A DNA stretch of 64,000 bases from Oncomelania hupensis. Taxonomy: Eukaryota; Mollusca; Gastropoda; Littorinimorpha; Pomatiopsidae. Below the pieces are notes generated by a model. That model saw only the letters and a program-made list of their open reading frames with translations, was not told where the DNA came from and did not search any database. The stretch covers positions 19,066,937 through 19,130,936 of the forward strand of contig CM072515.1 in the NCBI GenBank assembly GCA_036898135.1, read 5' to 3'. Below, in pieces: positions 12,656-24,440 of this stretch; the stretch's first letter is position 1; the number at the start of each line of letters is the position of its first letter. The position numbers and the translations under genes were made by a program.

Positions 12656-12740
12656 TTACGGTTTAGAATTATTTATTGTCTAAATCACCTTGTTGTGAAA
12701 AGACAATAAATTGAACGATTGATTGATCGAACGATGGATA
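12656..12740 (+). repeat. retroposon 3' tail candidate
   Basis: TTATTGTCTAAATCACC...AAAAGACAATAAATTGAACGATTGATTGAT ends in ATTGATTG repeats after AATAAA. This resembles the 3' ends of LINE or SINE copies. No body could be delimited. Confidence 0.35.
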
Positions 12741-12886
12741 GAGAAAGAGTCATCACCTTTTCTTGGAAAAGCTCGTGTACACCGTGTATCCTACAGTTCG
12801 TTCTAAAATATAGAAAGGAAACCTTATTACAAAGTTAATTAAACCGAGAGTTAAGAAGCGTCATATCGCACGTGTTGAAAGACCTC

Positions 12887-13076
12887 GGGAAATATGCGAG
12901 AGCTCTCATATCCACTCACATATTCTCATTATTCTTTCTTTCTTTCGTTCTGTAAAGCGCTATGAGCTCTAGTGAGGAATCCACACATCCTATCATATCC
13001 ACACATATATTATTATTAGTAGTATTCCTTCTTTCTGTAAAGCGCTATGAGCTCTAGTGATGAAGGGCGGTGTACA

Positions 13077-13155
<79 letters not shown>

Positions 13156-13179
13156 GGAATAATAAGAATAACAATAATA

Positions 13180-13239
<60 letters not shown>

Positions 13240-13268
13240 TGTACACCGCTCTTCCTGAATAGAGCTCA

Positions 13269-13307
<39 letters not shown>

Positions 13308-13356
13308 ACCCTGGGAGGCTGGAAATATGCGAGAGCTCTCATAACCACACATATAA
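12887..13356. repeat. head-to-head LINE/SINE tails forming a palindrome, with flanking direct repeats
   Basis: GAGCTCTAGTGATGAAGGGCGGTGTACAAATAAT runs into (ATA)n at 13047-13155. The opposite strand of 13180-13270 reads GAGCTCTATTCAGGAAGAGCGGTGTACAAATAAT. The two tails face each other and their ATA/TAT tracts meet near 13160-13185. An extra copy of the tail word CTGTAAAGCGCTATGAGCTCTAGTGA lies at 12951-12977. Direct repeats GGAAATATGCGAGAGCTCTCATA flank the whole at about 12889 and 13321. GTAAAGCGCTATGAGC-type ends are typical of L2/CR1-derived 3' tails. Confidence 0.7.
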
Positions 13357-13504
13357 GCTTAGTCCTGGGAGGCTGACATATCGTGAAGTGGAAATAAGGA
13401 TTCTTTTAAAAGGACGGGAAGACATGTGAGTAGGTATATTTATTATTTAGTAAAAAAAAAATATAGATCCACATTTTATGTCCCCCAATATGAGCAATTG
13501 TTTC

Positions 13505-13662
13505 CCCTGTTGTACAACCAACGTACTTTCAAGCAAAAACTATTATTCAGCAATATTTGGGATAATTGAAATGACCATTAGAAAATCGACGTTAACATAT
13601 AATCATAACCTCAGGTTTGACATATATAGCAAGTCTTTTCAATTTGACTTTATACTTGAACC

Positions 13663-13734
<72 letters not shown>

Positions 13735-13840
13735 GACAGACAGACAGACAGAGACAGAGAGAGAGAGACAGAGAGAGAAAAAAGAGCGAGAGAGAGGTAG
13801 ATTTGAGACTTCAGAATTTAATGCTGGTGGACCAATAAAG
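13505..13840 (+). repeat. dispersed repeat copy C1, with internal GA tract
   Basis: CAGCAATATTTGGGATAATTGAAATGACCATTAGAAAATCGAC and TTCAATTTGACTTTATACTTGAACC are shared with copy C2 at 20215-20610. A GA microsatellite (13663-13795) sits at the same internal position as in C2, followed by the shared GAATTTAATG. No coding capacity was recognised. Confidence 0.7.
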
Positions 13841-13887
13841 GTCCATTAACCAAATTAATAATGACGACTGAAAGATGAAGAATAAGA

Positions 13888-13922
13888 CGACGACGACGAC
13901 GACGACGAAGAAGAAGAAGAAG
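13888..13922. repeat. (CGA)n/(AGA)n microsatellite
   Basis: CGACGACGA passes into AGAAGAAGA over about 35 bp. Confidence 0.9.
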
Positions 13923-14024
13923 AGCTGGGGAAGGAGGAGAAGAAAGAAGAAGAAAGGTGAAACAGGCACAGAACTTTAAACTTGACTTAAAATGATGTTT
14001 ACGAAAACCGGTGAAACTTACCAG

Positions 14025-15118
14025 ATAGTAATAATAATAATAATAATGAATGGTACTTATATCGCGCAAATCTCACATTGTGACTCATTGCGCACCCACT
14101 CGCATTCATCCATTGTACATCCTGTCATTACAACACATATGGCATAATATTACAATGAAATAAAAACAACAATAATAATAATTATTATTTGAACGCAAGC
14201 TTGAACAAATAAGTTTTCAGTTGCGATTTGAATGTTGCCAAGTCAGGTACGCCTCTCATTTTTGCCGGCAGCGAATTCCAGAGAGTAGGCGCAGCAAAAG
14301 AAAATGCACGTTCTCCAAAAGTTTTCATATTTCGGAGTGGCGCTGTCAAAAGACGTTCAGACGAAGAACGTAGTGCCCGAGTTGGTTTATAGGCTACAAG
14401 TGCATTGGCTAGGTAGGATGGTAGTGTGCCTTCAAAGAACCGAAAAGCCAAAACGCAGACCTTGAATTGAATGCGAAACTTCACCGGCAGCCAGTGAAGC
14501 TTGCATAGTAAGGGAGTGGTGTGATCCCTTTTCTTCCGTTTCAAAATAAGACGCGCTGCGTTGTTTTGTACGCGTTGAAGGCGATTTATTTGTTCAGTTG
14601 GAAGACCAACCAGAACAGAATTGCAGAAGTCAAGCCGTGATGTTACAAAAGCATTGACAAGAGCTGCACACGCTGACTCGGTTAAAAACGGTCGAATAGA
14701 GGCAATGCGCCTCATCTCGAGAAAAGTAGCACGACAAATAGTACCAATTTGATCTTGCATTGACAAAGTTTGGTCAATTTTGACTCCAAGATAGCGCACG
14801 GAGTCTTGGTACGGAATGCTGCTGCCATTTACAACTAGGGAGTCGCTGCCGCCTGCCTGAGACACGAGGCTTTGCCTACAGGCATGATTTAAGTTTTTTC
14901 AGTGTTCAATTTAAGCTTATTTCTATCCATCCAGGAAAGAACATCATGGATGCAAGTTTGAATGTCTGACTGCACAGTCTTAAAGTCTGATGGCTGAGAA
15001 CTCTTGGACAGTTCAGTATCGTCTGCATATTTGTGGAAATTACATTCATGGTCTGTGATGACATCTGAAAGTGGCTGAGAATACAATGTAAATAACACAG
15101 GCCCCAACACAGAACATA
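14025..15118 (-). pseudogene. L2/CR1-like LINE reverse transcriptase, 5'-truncated and frameshifted
   Basis: This minus-strand fragment covers the end of the RT domain and the C-terminal region of a CR1/L2-group LINE protein. The upstream frame (15118 to 14889) shows SVLGPVLFTLY and HKYADDTEL, the YADD being the RT catalytic motif, and ends at a stop after LNTEKT. A second frame (14865 to 14185, 226 aa) continues with VRYLGVKIDQTLSM, SRLDFCNSVLVGLP, LQRVQNNAARLI, LHWLPVKFRIQFK and APTLWNSLP, all diagnostic of this group. A frame change lies near 14870-14890. The copy starts abruptly at about 15118 beside a GA tract, so the endonuclease and most of RT are missing. The 3' trailer runs to an ATT-repeat tail at about 14026-14047. 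It is not functional. Confidence 0.85.
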
Positions 15119-15120
15119 GT

Positions 15121-15143
15121 GGGAGGGAGAGAGCGAAAGCGAT

Positions 15144-15193
<50 letters not shown>

Positions 15194-15330
15194 CGGGGGA
15201 GGAGGGGAGAGGGCGAGGGAGGAAACAGAGAAAATAAAGCATGAGCTTGGATGAAACTAATGAAAGATTAAATTTTAATGCAGAAGAAGAAGAAGAAGAA
15301 GAAGAAGAAGAAGAAGAATGAGGAGGAGGA
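15121..15330. repeat. (GA)n and (AGA)n tracts
   Basis: GA-rich from 15121 to 15190, then a GGAGG-rich spacer, then AGA repeats at 15283-15318. Confidence 0.9.
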
Positions 15331-16895
15331 GTAGTAGTAGCAGGAGGAGGAATGAAGAAGATACCGAACCGTAACAAGCAGATGAAGGAAGAAAACCACG
15401 GCCACCACCAAAGAGGTGCTAAGAAGCAACCTTAAGGATATGCACAAGCGTGTAGGGACACACTTAAGGAAACGACACTCCGGCTCCTGCCGCGGGTCCT
15501 CCTGCGAATCGCGTGAAGAACGCGCACTGACGGAAAGGGTCTCCAGAACGAAAAAGCCTTTGCAGCCGGATGCAATTTAAAAGTGTTCAGCAAACATCCC
15601 CCGACGATCCCCGGCGCTCAGAAAAATATGAAAAAGCAACACTCAGGATGTAAGAGTGGCGCAAAAGAAAACAAATCAAAATAGAACGTCAGAGAAATCA
15701 ATGCATGTAGAGCTTAAAAACTGTTAGGGGGGGGGGGGATAACGCACACACGCAGAGAAATATCACACACACACGCACCCACTCTCACCCACACACAAAC
15801 ACACTAGAAGGACAGGGAGATCAGATTGGATGGAAAAGGATCGGGGGGAAAAAGAAAGACAGAAAATAAAGAGTATAAATCAAGTACAATCCAATGTCCA
15901 CTCGTATAGCGGCAACGCCATGTCAAGAATGCATGCTCGAGGCACTTCCAAAGCAAAAAACAACAACTTGGGATTATCACTGTAAAGAAACAAGAGAAGA
16001 AATATAATATGAAAGCGGAACGGATTTAGATGGTGGAACTTCTTGTTGTTGTCTACCTACGTCTTCCAAAGATGGCGAGATGTTTGTGGTGAATTGTCGG
16101 GTGAGGGGGATGTGTGCGTGTGTGTGAATAAATCGGGAGACAAAATGAAACAGAAAAAGTGGGGAAACAACAATACGACAGAAGAAAATGCATACAAGGA
16201 AACACGAGAAAAGAAAAAACCAGCGCCGAGGACACAAATGTAGAGAAAGGCCATGCCTAAAAACACAAAGCCAATGCTAACACATACATCAAAAAGGATT
16301 AACAATTTATTGCAACAGATATCAAGAAAGGTGACACCGTCACTGTATTTTCCGGAAACGGCCAAATGAAGGCCAGGAACGAGGACGACAGGAAGAGAAG
16401 AGGAAAATGTAAAAAAAAAAAAGGAAACTCAAAGTATGCCATGACCTCTGAAAAAAGAAAAAGAAAAGATGCAGCTTACATTATCGACGGAAAGAATAAG
16501 ACTAAAGAGTCAGTTGCGAATTTCATATATAACGTCTCCAAGGCGTGAATCTGACATTGAACGTTAGATAACGCTTGTAAAAGAAGAAGATTAACAATAA
16601 CAACGACGAAAGAACCAGAACAAGAAGAGAGGTCATGCAATGTGGTCGTTATGCCTATGACCATGAGACTGCCCACACCACAACCACCTCTCACTACCCC
16701 TATACCACCAAACGTTGCCCATCCCAATCTTTATCTCTACCACCCCTACACTCCCTTCTCTTCCACTCTCTCTCTCTTCCTTTCTCCCGAATATATAACC
16801 GACGCAGTATCTCCCCAAAAATGTCAAATGTTAGCACCTCTACTAAACCTTGCAAGGTCACAACAAAATAAACGCCGACGCTTGAGGCCATAACC
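15331..16895. other. no gene recognised
   Basis: Purine-rich sequence with a G run at 15727-15738 and CA-rich words near 15745-15800. Open frames up to about 100 codons carry no motif. Confidence 0.4.
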
Positions 16896-16937
16896 CCTCC
16901 CCTCCCCCTCCTCTCTCTCTCTCTCTCTCTCTCTCTC
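16896..16937. repeat. (CT)n microsatellite
   Basis: CCCCTCC passes into CT repeats over about 40 bp. Confidence 0.9.
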
Positions 16938-17249
16938 CCCTCGCCCATTCACCCCAACATTAAACAGTTTATTTCCCGTTCTCCCTTCCAAGTCCATTTT
17001 TCCACTAGGGCGGGCATCTTTGTCTTTGCCATTAACGGCAACTCGCGAGCAAATCAGGCCGAAAACAAATATTACCTCCCCTCAAGGCATGCTCCCCTCT
17101 CTTTAGAGTCAGCTTTATGTTGAGAAATAACATCCTGTGAGAAAACTTGAAGGTAATTTTGTGGCCGCGGCTTAATTATAGCCTGTTGGCTGAGATCACA
17201 TCAGTTTCCAGGTACAAGAAAATGTGGCTTTATGTATATAGCATTTAGG

Positions 17250-17372
17250 AGAGAGAGAGAGGGAGAGAGAAAAAGAGAGAGAGATAGGGAAATGTGTGTG
17301 TGTGTGTGAGAGAGAGAGAGACAGACAGATTACTGGACATTTACCAAATGCAAAGACAGCGTTCTTTCAACC

Positions 17373-17443
<71 letters not shown>

Positions 17444-17468
17444 AAGATAACAATTTTATTTTGCAAGG

Positions 17469-17518
<50 letters not shown>

Positions 17519-17520
17519 GT
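17250..17520. repeat. cluster of (GA)n tracts
   Basis: Three GA-rich runs (about 17250-17285, 17373-17439, 17472-17516) and a short GT run are separated by unique sequence including AGATAAGATAACAATTTTAT. Confidence 0.95.
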
Positions 17521-18960
17521 GACGGTGGGTCTATTGTTACTGGGCTCTGCAAAATGGAATGCTATTACCCACTCGTCTTTGTTTGCGGGGATCGGCTAGT
17601 ATAATCACCCTGTGACTAATCTTAATACATTTATATGTTTAGTTTGGTCTGTGTGCGGATAGGGTTATAGAGATAGGGAGAAAATGGTAAAAGATTCAAT
17701 GGCACACTAGCTCTCACTCGGCTATGAAACATAGGTAGTCCAGCCACTTGTTAACAGTAAATATAACACATTTATTTCCGCTACTCTATACATAATTCTC
17801 TAAACACTCTATTAACTTAATGTCCAAGTTCACTTCGAATAGTTCGCTCCTTGATGGATCTATGCTGCTACTGTTCTTGATATTTGCTATTGTATCATCA
17901 TTGGGCTATTTGTTCTGGTTGGCCTAATGTTTGTTTTCAGGAGAGTGGACTACCGCACAGTCCTTCTAGATCAGTGTTAATGCAATTCTTTCTGCACTTA
18001 GCTGATTTGTTGAGGTGTGGTGATGGTGTCTCCTCCTTGGTTGTTGACTGTTGACTGTTGACTATTGGGCTATCTGAGCTCAGTGCTCGATGTTCCCCTG
18101 CAGGCCGAATGTCAGGGTTGACTCTTCTTAGTGGTCTATTTCCTGCATCGGACCAACAGGCCTGCTCGTCTGCAAAACATAAGACGAGTTTCTGCAATGC
18201 CTTGTATACTTATGGCAGAAACAGCCCTCACTTATACAAACAAGAGACTAACATTCTTCTAAGTTCGTGGTCTAATGGAATCTCCAACATAAATCCTATA
18301 CATATATATACATATACATACCTCATGGCTAAACTAAACACATGGAAAAGTAATTAACAATATATACATTATCTGGTACAGCCACTGGTTTGCAATAATA
18401 CGCACAGGAGAAATAACAGTTAAACAGTAGGGGCTACCTCATGGTGTCCAAACCGGTCGCGTGTCCGCCACGTGGTCACGCTAAGTTTGATTAACTTTCA
18501 CAATGATAAAACATGGCAAGACTTCACCAGCATAATACAACAATAATATCAATAAATCGTGATGAAACAAAAGATTGATCATTTACCTTTTTGACAATGG
18601 CAGGCTGTGGCTATATTGCAATAAATTGAATTTCACCCGTCACCTGCTTAGTTATCTTGCTAGAGAGATCTGTCAGAGCGTTGCTCCTTCTCGCGTGAGG
18701 TTCATACAAAGAATGACCACCTAGCCTTGTGGTCAGCCAAAAGCCCGCCAAAATCACGTGAGACCTGAGCGCCTCCCAGCGGGGGGTGGTGGCTATACGT
18801 CAGCAGGTTGAGGTCACTGCCTACCTTATCTAGCCTACACATGCTTAGCACACAACTGACTTTTGTCGTCTTCTAGGCAGCGACTTTAATTTACAAGGCT
18901 ACAACAGGCTGAACTATTTCAGGCGTGAAGCCGTAGTGCACAGTCTAAATAACCTATTGT

Positions 18961-18962
<2 letters not shown>
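17521..18962. other. no gene recognised
   Basis: A segment near 17755-17790 (ATATAACACATTTATTTCC) looks like the reverse complement of a polyadenylation region. The 3' edge reads TATTGTGACA. A solo LTR on the minus strand was considered but no second LTR, terminal pair or duplication could be fixed. A short triple repeat GTTGACT occurs at 18041-18063. Confidence 0.35.
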
Positions 18963-19024
<62 letters not shown>

Positions 19025-19062
19025 CAGAGAGAGACAGAGAGAGAGAGACATAGAGAGAGAGA
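18963..19062. repeat. (GA)n microsatellite
   Basis: About 50 bp of pure GA, then GACAGA variants. Confidence 0.95.
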
Positions 19063-20116
19063 ATACCAACCATCAAAGCATGAACTACATTTGGATAATA
19101 TCCCCGATGAGCTCTTTCACCTACCACTATTGAATATACTAATCGCAAGACAAATCCTCTAGGAGTAATGACAACACACAATGCGATACAACAATCCAGT
19201 GAAACCCTTCCACAGTGAATGGAAAGCCCGTTGTAGCCGCTTTCTGGCCATATCCATTCTGGTACTGGACATTTGTATTGAACTATTGCTTCCCATAGGT
19301 GAAGATTTTGAAATGTCCATGAGGGTAAATGAGTTTTCTGGGTCAAGAAATGAGACATTACTGTACATTGCACTAATTAGGTCAGTAATAATTGTAGATT
19401 GTGAAAATATAAGCAAACTTTACGTACGTCCTGCCACCAACATGACGTTAGAAGCAAGCCCAGTTGCCAGTTACCTATGTGTACTGACGTTCAACAAAGA
19501 AAGAGAAAAGAAAACAATTGAAAGAACGTCGACAGGTGGTCGATATGTCTACAAACCAACACTAAATCAAAGGCTCTGTCAATTAAACGTCGAGAAATAA
19601 AGAAAATCCTTTTGCCTTTCAATCTAAAACATTTCTCACAAGGGAAATACGAACGAAAGAGAAAAGAAATGAAAGAAAGACGAAAAGAAAGAATGAAACA
19701 AAAAAGGAAAGAAAGAAAGAAAGAAAGAAAGAAAGAATGAAGGAAAGAATGAAAGTAAACAAAAAACATAAAGATCACTAGATATAGATATTAGAATTTA
19801 AAAAAAAAACAAACTAGAATATTTTCAATCTAAACCTGCACAATGAAAGAAGAATGCAACGACCGTAAAGAATAATAAACCAACAAAAATATAAGGGAAA
19901 TCTGTCACTAAAAAGGAAAGGAAAGGGGTGAATTAAAATCGAAAATTGAATTGAAGAAAAACAAAACAAAACAAAGTAAGAGATTAAACATAAAAAAGAA
20001 AGAAAGGAACAGAGGGTAAGAAAGTGGTGGAACACAATAATGTGGAACAAAGCCAGAGAAACCAAAGGAACAAACAGGCAGAAGGGTTAAATCATGAAAA
20101 AATAGAAGTTGGTTTT
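19063..20116. other. no gene; A-rich with GAAAG runs
   Basis: The 19181-19600 frame (139 codons) has hydrophobic patches but no recognisable domain. GAAA repeats occupy 19650-19760. Confidence 0.4.
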
Positions 20117-20175
20117 AAGAGAGAGAGAAAGAGAGAGAGAGAGAGAAAGAGAGAGAGAGTGAAAGGGCGTGTGTG

Positions 20176-20210
<35 letters not shown>

Positions 20211-20211
20211 T
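20117..20211. repeat. (GA)n then (GT)n microsatellite
   Basis: GAGAAAGAGA repeats are followed by about 42 bp of GT. Confidence 0.95.
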
Positions 20212-20214
20212 CAA

Positions 20215-20615
20215 CCAATGCACTTTCCAGTATTATAATATTTTGTTCAGCAATGCCTGGGATAATTAAAATGACAATTAGAAAATCGACTTGAACATAA
20301 TAATAAACTCAGGGTTGAAATATGAAGCAAGCCTTTCCATTTGACTTTATAATTGAACCTCTTATAAGAAAAGGAGAGAGGGAGAGATTGAGAGAGAGAC
20401 CAAGAGAGACAGAGAGAGAGAAACAGAAATAGACAGAGAGACAGAGAGAGAAAGACAGACTGAAAGACAAAGGCAGACAGAGAGGAAGGCAGACAGAGAG
20501 GAAGGCAGACAGATGATAAATTTTTAAGAAAAGAAGGGGAAAAAAAAGAAGGTCTTGAAATACAAAAGCTAAGCGTCTGAATTTAATGACAAAAGTACAG
20601 TCTGCGGAGTTCAAG
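20215..20615 (+). repeat. dispersed repeat copy C2, with internal GA tract
   Basis: This is a homologue of copy C1 at 13505-13840. It has CAGCAATGCCTGGGATAATTAAAATGACAATTAG, then CCATTTGACTTTATAATTGAACC, a GA/GACA tract at 20373-20516, and GAATTTAATGACA afterwards. The tract sits at the same position within the repeat in both copies. Confidence 0.7.
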
Positions 20616-21955
20616 GGTTAAGAAAACAATATTGGCAAGGTAAACTCTTTGAATAGAAAATGAGTGTCTGGAGGTTATGACCTAACAAAGATTGATTCGC
20701 CAATCGATTTTTGTTTTACCAGATATCTGGAAATACTCTGAAATGGTCTGGAATCAGAACGCGTTAAATATCCATCTGTCCGTCCTCGATCGTGCGGTTG
20801 GTCCATCGGTCGGCCGGACAGTCTGTTGTGCGTCATATGTGTCAACAACCACTCAGATCACCGGATTTTGACCAAACTTCACGAGAACATTCCCTAGGTT
20901 AGCGGTCAGCCTCCAGTCCGTCATATTTGTTCCAACGCAAATATAACGTCAAGTTAGCTGTGGTGTGCTTGTCGCTATTCAAGTTTTGCACAATATCTTT
21001 AAAAACAACAACAACAACAACAAACCAGACGGTCCGATTTTGCTGATATTTGACGCACGAGTACCAGACTGTCAGCCGATCGGTCGTTCGGTCGGGCCGC
21101 CACTCAGAATATTATTTGTTTGTTCAAAATACGTTCTTTTGCCTTTTGTGTAAAATGGCTGAACTGATTTTGATTATTTTTTACTCTGCAGATACTTAGC
21201 CATGCACCATTTAGCCGTTTGTGTGTTTGACCTTTGCTCTTAGTCAAGGTCGCTGAAGTCAATAATATTATAACGACCTTTTGCGCGTTACCTCAAAATT
21301 TGCTTACCCGATTATAATATTTTGTTTCTGCATGCACATAGTTTATACAGTGGCCCATCATTTAGAGCTTGCAATATGCGTATTTAGAATAAAGACCGAG
21401 TCATAATATCGCAAAGTAAATGAACCCTTTGGAACTTGCTTATTTTCAGTGATGTTTGCGAGTGTCTGCAAATACATTTGAATGGCTTGCCTTGTTGCTT
21501 GTTCAGATTGGTTCACTGACGCAGTAGTACCCACTTGGCCGAGGTGCCCAACTTACCCAGTTTGCCCGACTACTGGCCGTTTTCTAGACAGGTTAGTGAT
21601 TGAAATTTGAGGGTTTTGTCGCTATGCCGTTGAAGGAGTCGGGGATATACCACCCATCCCCTCTCCATTCCCTCTTCCCGTCTTCCCTAAGGCTCAAATG
21701 TCATTTTGCCCAGGCTTCAAATCCTCTTTTTCACCCACTTTTTAAGGAAACCTTTGCTCGTTTCTTTTTGTCTTCAGCTACCAATAAATTTGTCTTGTGA
21801 AAGAATTTGTTTTGGACATTCCTACTTGCTGATTCCTTTAACCTGAAAGGGGTTTAGTAATGTCTCGCTGCTCAGTTACTTAATCTAAAATGGGTTTTGC
21901 AATGTCCTCGTGTTAATTCCTTTTTATCTAAGATGGGTTTTGTAATTTCCATAAA
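20616..21955. other. no gene recognised
   Basis: Words such as CCGGATTTTGACCAAACTTCACGAG and CCGATTTTGCTGATATTTG recur loosely, suggesting an old repeat. No family is assigned. An AAC run occurs at 21004-21023. Confidence 0.35.
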
Positions 21956-21957
21956 TA

Positions 21958-22080
21958 GTGGGACCTATCCTATCCTATCCTATCCTATCCTACCCCGTAA
22001 CTCGGAAGTCGTTGGGGCGCCACAGATGATCGTTTAACCAGCGTAATCCATCTTTCTATGTCCTCATCAACCCAAATATT
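21958..22080 (-). mobile_element. RTE-like LINE 3' end
   Basis: Read on the minus strand, the sequence gives GGATTACGCTGGTTAAACG, then ATCATCTGTGGCGCCCCAACGA and a (GGATA)n tail (plus-strand TATCC repeats at 21965-21992). It is homologous to the trailer of the broken RTE-like copy at 10320-10375. This is a short 5'-truncated insertion with only the last codons and the 3' tail. Confidence 0.75.
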
Positions 22081-24357
22081 TGGACTCGACCGCAAAAAAA
22101 ATTTTAACAGTTCTTCATGTTATACTGGACGAATCAGTAGTATAATACATACAAAGTGAGGAAAGGAGCTGCACATATAATATTTTTAGGAAGGTGGTGG
22201 AGGTGAACTGTAAGGTGATTCTTTCTGTATTTCATCGTCTCCTTATGCCGACAATGCTCAATATTGCAACTACTCGAAGAAGAAGGCGACGACTACAGCA
22301 AGGCAAGCTAGACATGTCAAGGTAATTCTGCAGAGTGACGCATTGTGGGAAAATACCATGGCGGCGTTAGCAGGTGGTTGTCTGATTGAGCTAATTGCCG
22401 ACCTGCCCTGGGGACGTCCATCACGTCCACCTCTCACAAAACTACCAACCCCTACGGCATTCTTTCTCTCCTGCACTTCACCCCCTCAACCCCGGCCACT
22501 GGAAGGTTGTTACTATTTACTAGTGTTACTTTCGGCAAAATACCACGACCACAGTCCTTCTGTCCCCCACTGTCACGTCTACTCTTCGCTGCCATATCTA
22601 ACTCCTACACATAACGGCCATTGCCTCAGTCTATCATCTCTTTGCCTGTTCTTTCTCACCCACCCACTACCACTCTCGTGGACATTGTTTTCTCTCCTCT
22701 TCCTGGACATCCTTGTCTACCCGTAGCCGTATCCACTACTACTATAAAGTAATTCTTGTTTTTGTCTCAGGCCATAAGACTTCTTCCTCAGTCCTTTCTC
22801 CTCCGAATTAGCACTACATACATTTTCTCTCGCTCACACACACACACCCGCGCGCGCACTCACACAGAAAGAAAAAAAGAGAGAGAGACCCCTTCCATTT
22901 TCACCCATATCCTTCATACCTATGCCTACTATAGGGTTCTAGCTTCATTATCCAAGCATACTGGCATCTATCCTTGTCCAAGCACATTATTCTTCTGCAA
23001 GTTAATTCACCCACTAACTTTCAGTAAAGGCACTCTCCCCCACAAACCTTTCTTTTCAGGTCTTTATGAGTATCTGCCCCTACCATATGTTTAACGTGTA
23101 CCCTTACCAATCTTGTTTCAATCTCTCATCTATTAGGTCTACAAGACATCCTCTCTTCCATTCTCCAACACTACACGCAGCGCCTCCTATTGTTAAGTTG
23201 CTGTCCGAGTTCATCATCTCTTCTTCTAGTGTCTTCATCCACGAACTACTACTCCTCTGAATATAATCTCTTCTTCAACCTCTCCAATTCCAACCATAAA
23301 TCCATTCTACTGACTACAATGTTTGTGTTTTTGTCCGGGTCTATTATCTGTGAACAAGGTGCTTCATTCAGAACCCCCAAACCCCCATTCCCGTTCTGCA
23401 GTTTCCCCCTGTTCCAGCAGAAGTTTCTTGTCTCTATCATCTATCCACTAGCCGGCTTACCAGAGCACACGATTCATTTATATTCAGTAGTACCGATGAT
23501 GACGATGATAATGATGATGTTGATGATGATGACAACGACTATGAAAATTGATGATGACGATGATGCATTAATATCTTTTTCTTCGTAGTGACGAGGATGT
23601 ACATATTTCATGAGTCACCTCCTTCATCACAGTCAATACCGGATGTTTTCTAAAGCGAACACAGCAAAAGGTTCGTCTTCTTTGTCATTTCCCCTTCCCT
23701 GCCTCCAGGGAGGAAAGTGACAGACATATCATCTCGCTTATTTACCAGCGTATCAGTCCCAGACTTCCTTGACTACCAGACTCCACTTCTTATGACTTCG
23801 TATAACTTATAATAAGACAAGATAATATAGGTTGTGAAATGAGAGCGGAAGACGGGGTTTCTTTTCTCACTTTAAAGCGTCATATGCATACTAAGCTTTT
23901 AAAAGCACAACCACACACCAACGTGACAGAACACTGTTTACAGTTTACAATAAACAGTCTCACAGGCTCACATTTAACACCAACGACGCCTTAATTGTGT
24001 ACACATGGGGGGAAAAGTGCCAGTCGGCAAACTGTATCAAACTATCTCCTACTGTAAGCTTACTTAGCAACGCTGAACTCTTAGTAATAAATATAACAGC
24101 TCGGGAAGAAATGGAGACAAACACTAGATAATATAACATGACATCAATGATTCCATCGCCAATGTGTTTGGATAACAAAGAACTCAATCACAATGTATTT
24201 TGCCATCAGACAAAAAGTATCAAATAATGTATTTGTATAGCCGCGAACACAATCGCTATGTATTTTGCAAAGCAAGAAACAATCCCAATTCATTATTTAT
24301 TAAGGAAAAGAAAATGTGATAGTAATTTATTCGTGTATACAATGGGGCACAAACGCT
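22081..24357. other. no gene recognised; pyrimidine-rich
   Basis: The segment from 22380 to 23470 is C/T-rich with open frames that have no motif. GATGAT repeats occupy 23496-23565. A short CACACA/CGCGCG run lies at 22838-22866. Confidence 0.45.
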
Positions 24358-24440
24358 CATTACATTACATTACATAATTGTTGCTTTAGGTCCAGCGGAC
24401 TCTTCCGAGCCAAATCAGGACCGGACAACCCCCAATCCGC
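24358..24440 (-). mobile_element. I-group LINE 3' end with (TTACA)n tail
   Basis: After TTACA repeats, TTGCTTTAGGTCCAGCGGAC and CTCTTCCGAGCCAAATCAGG match almost exactly the 3' end of the I-group LINE at 55837-55888. This is an independent, strongly truncated copy of the same family on the minus strand. Its 5' limit is uncertain and may extend to about 24560. Confidence 0.75.

Noticed and set aside
17698..18960. Solo LTR on the minus strand
   Set aside because: There are suggestive polyadenylation-like and terminal words, but no second copy, no convincing TG...CA pair and no target duplication could be fixed.
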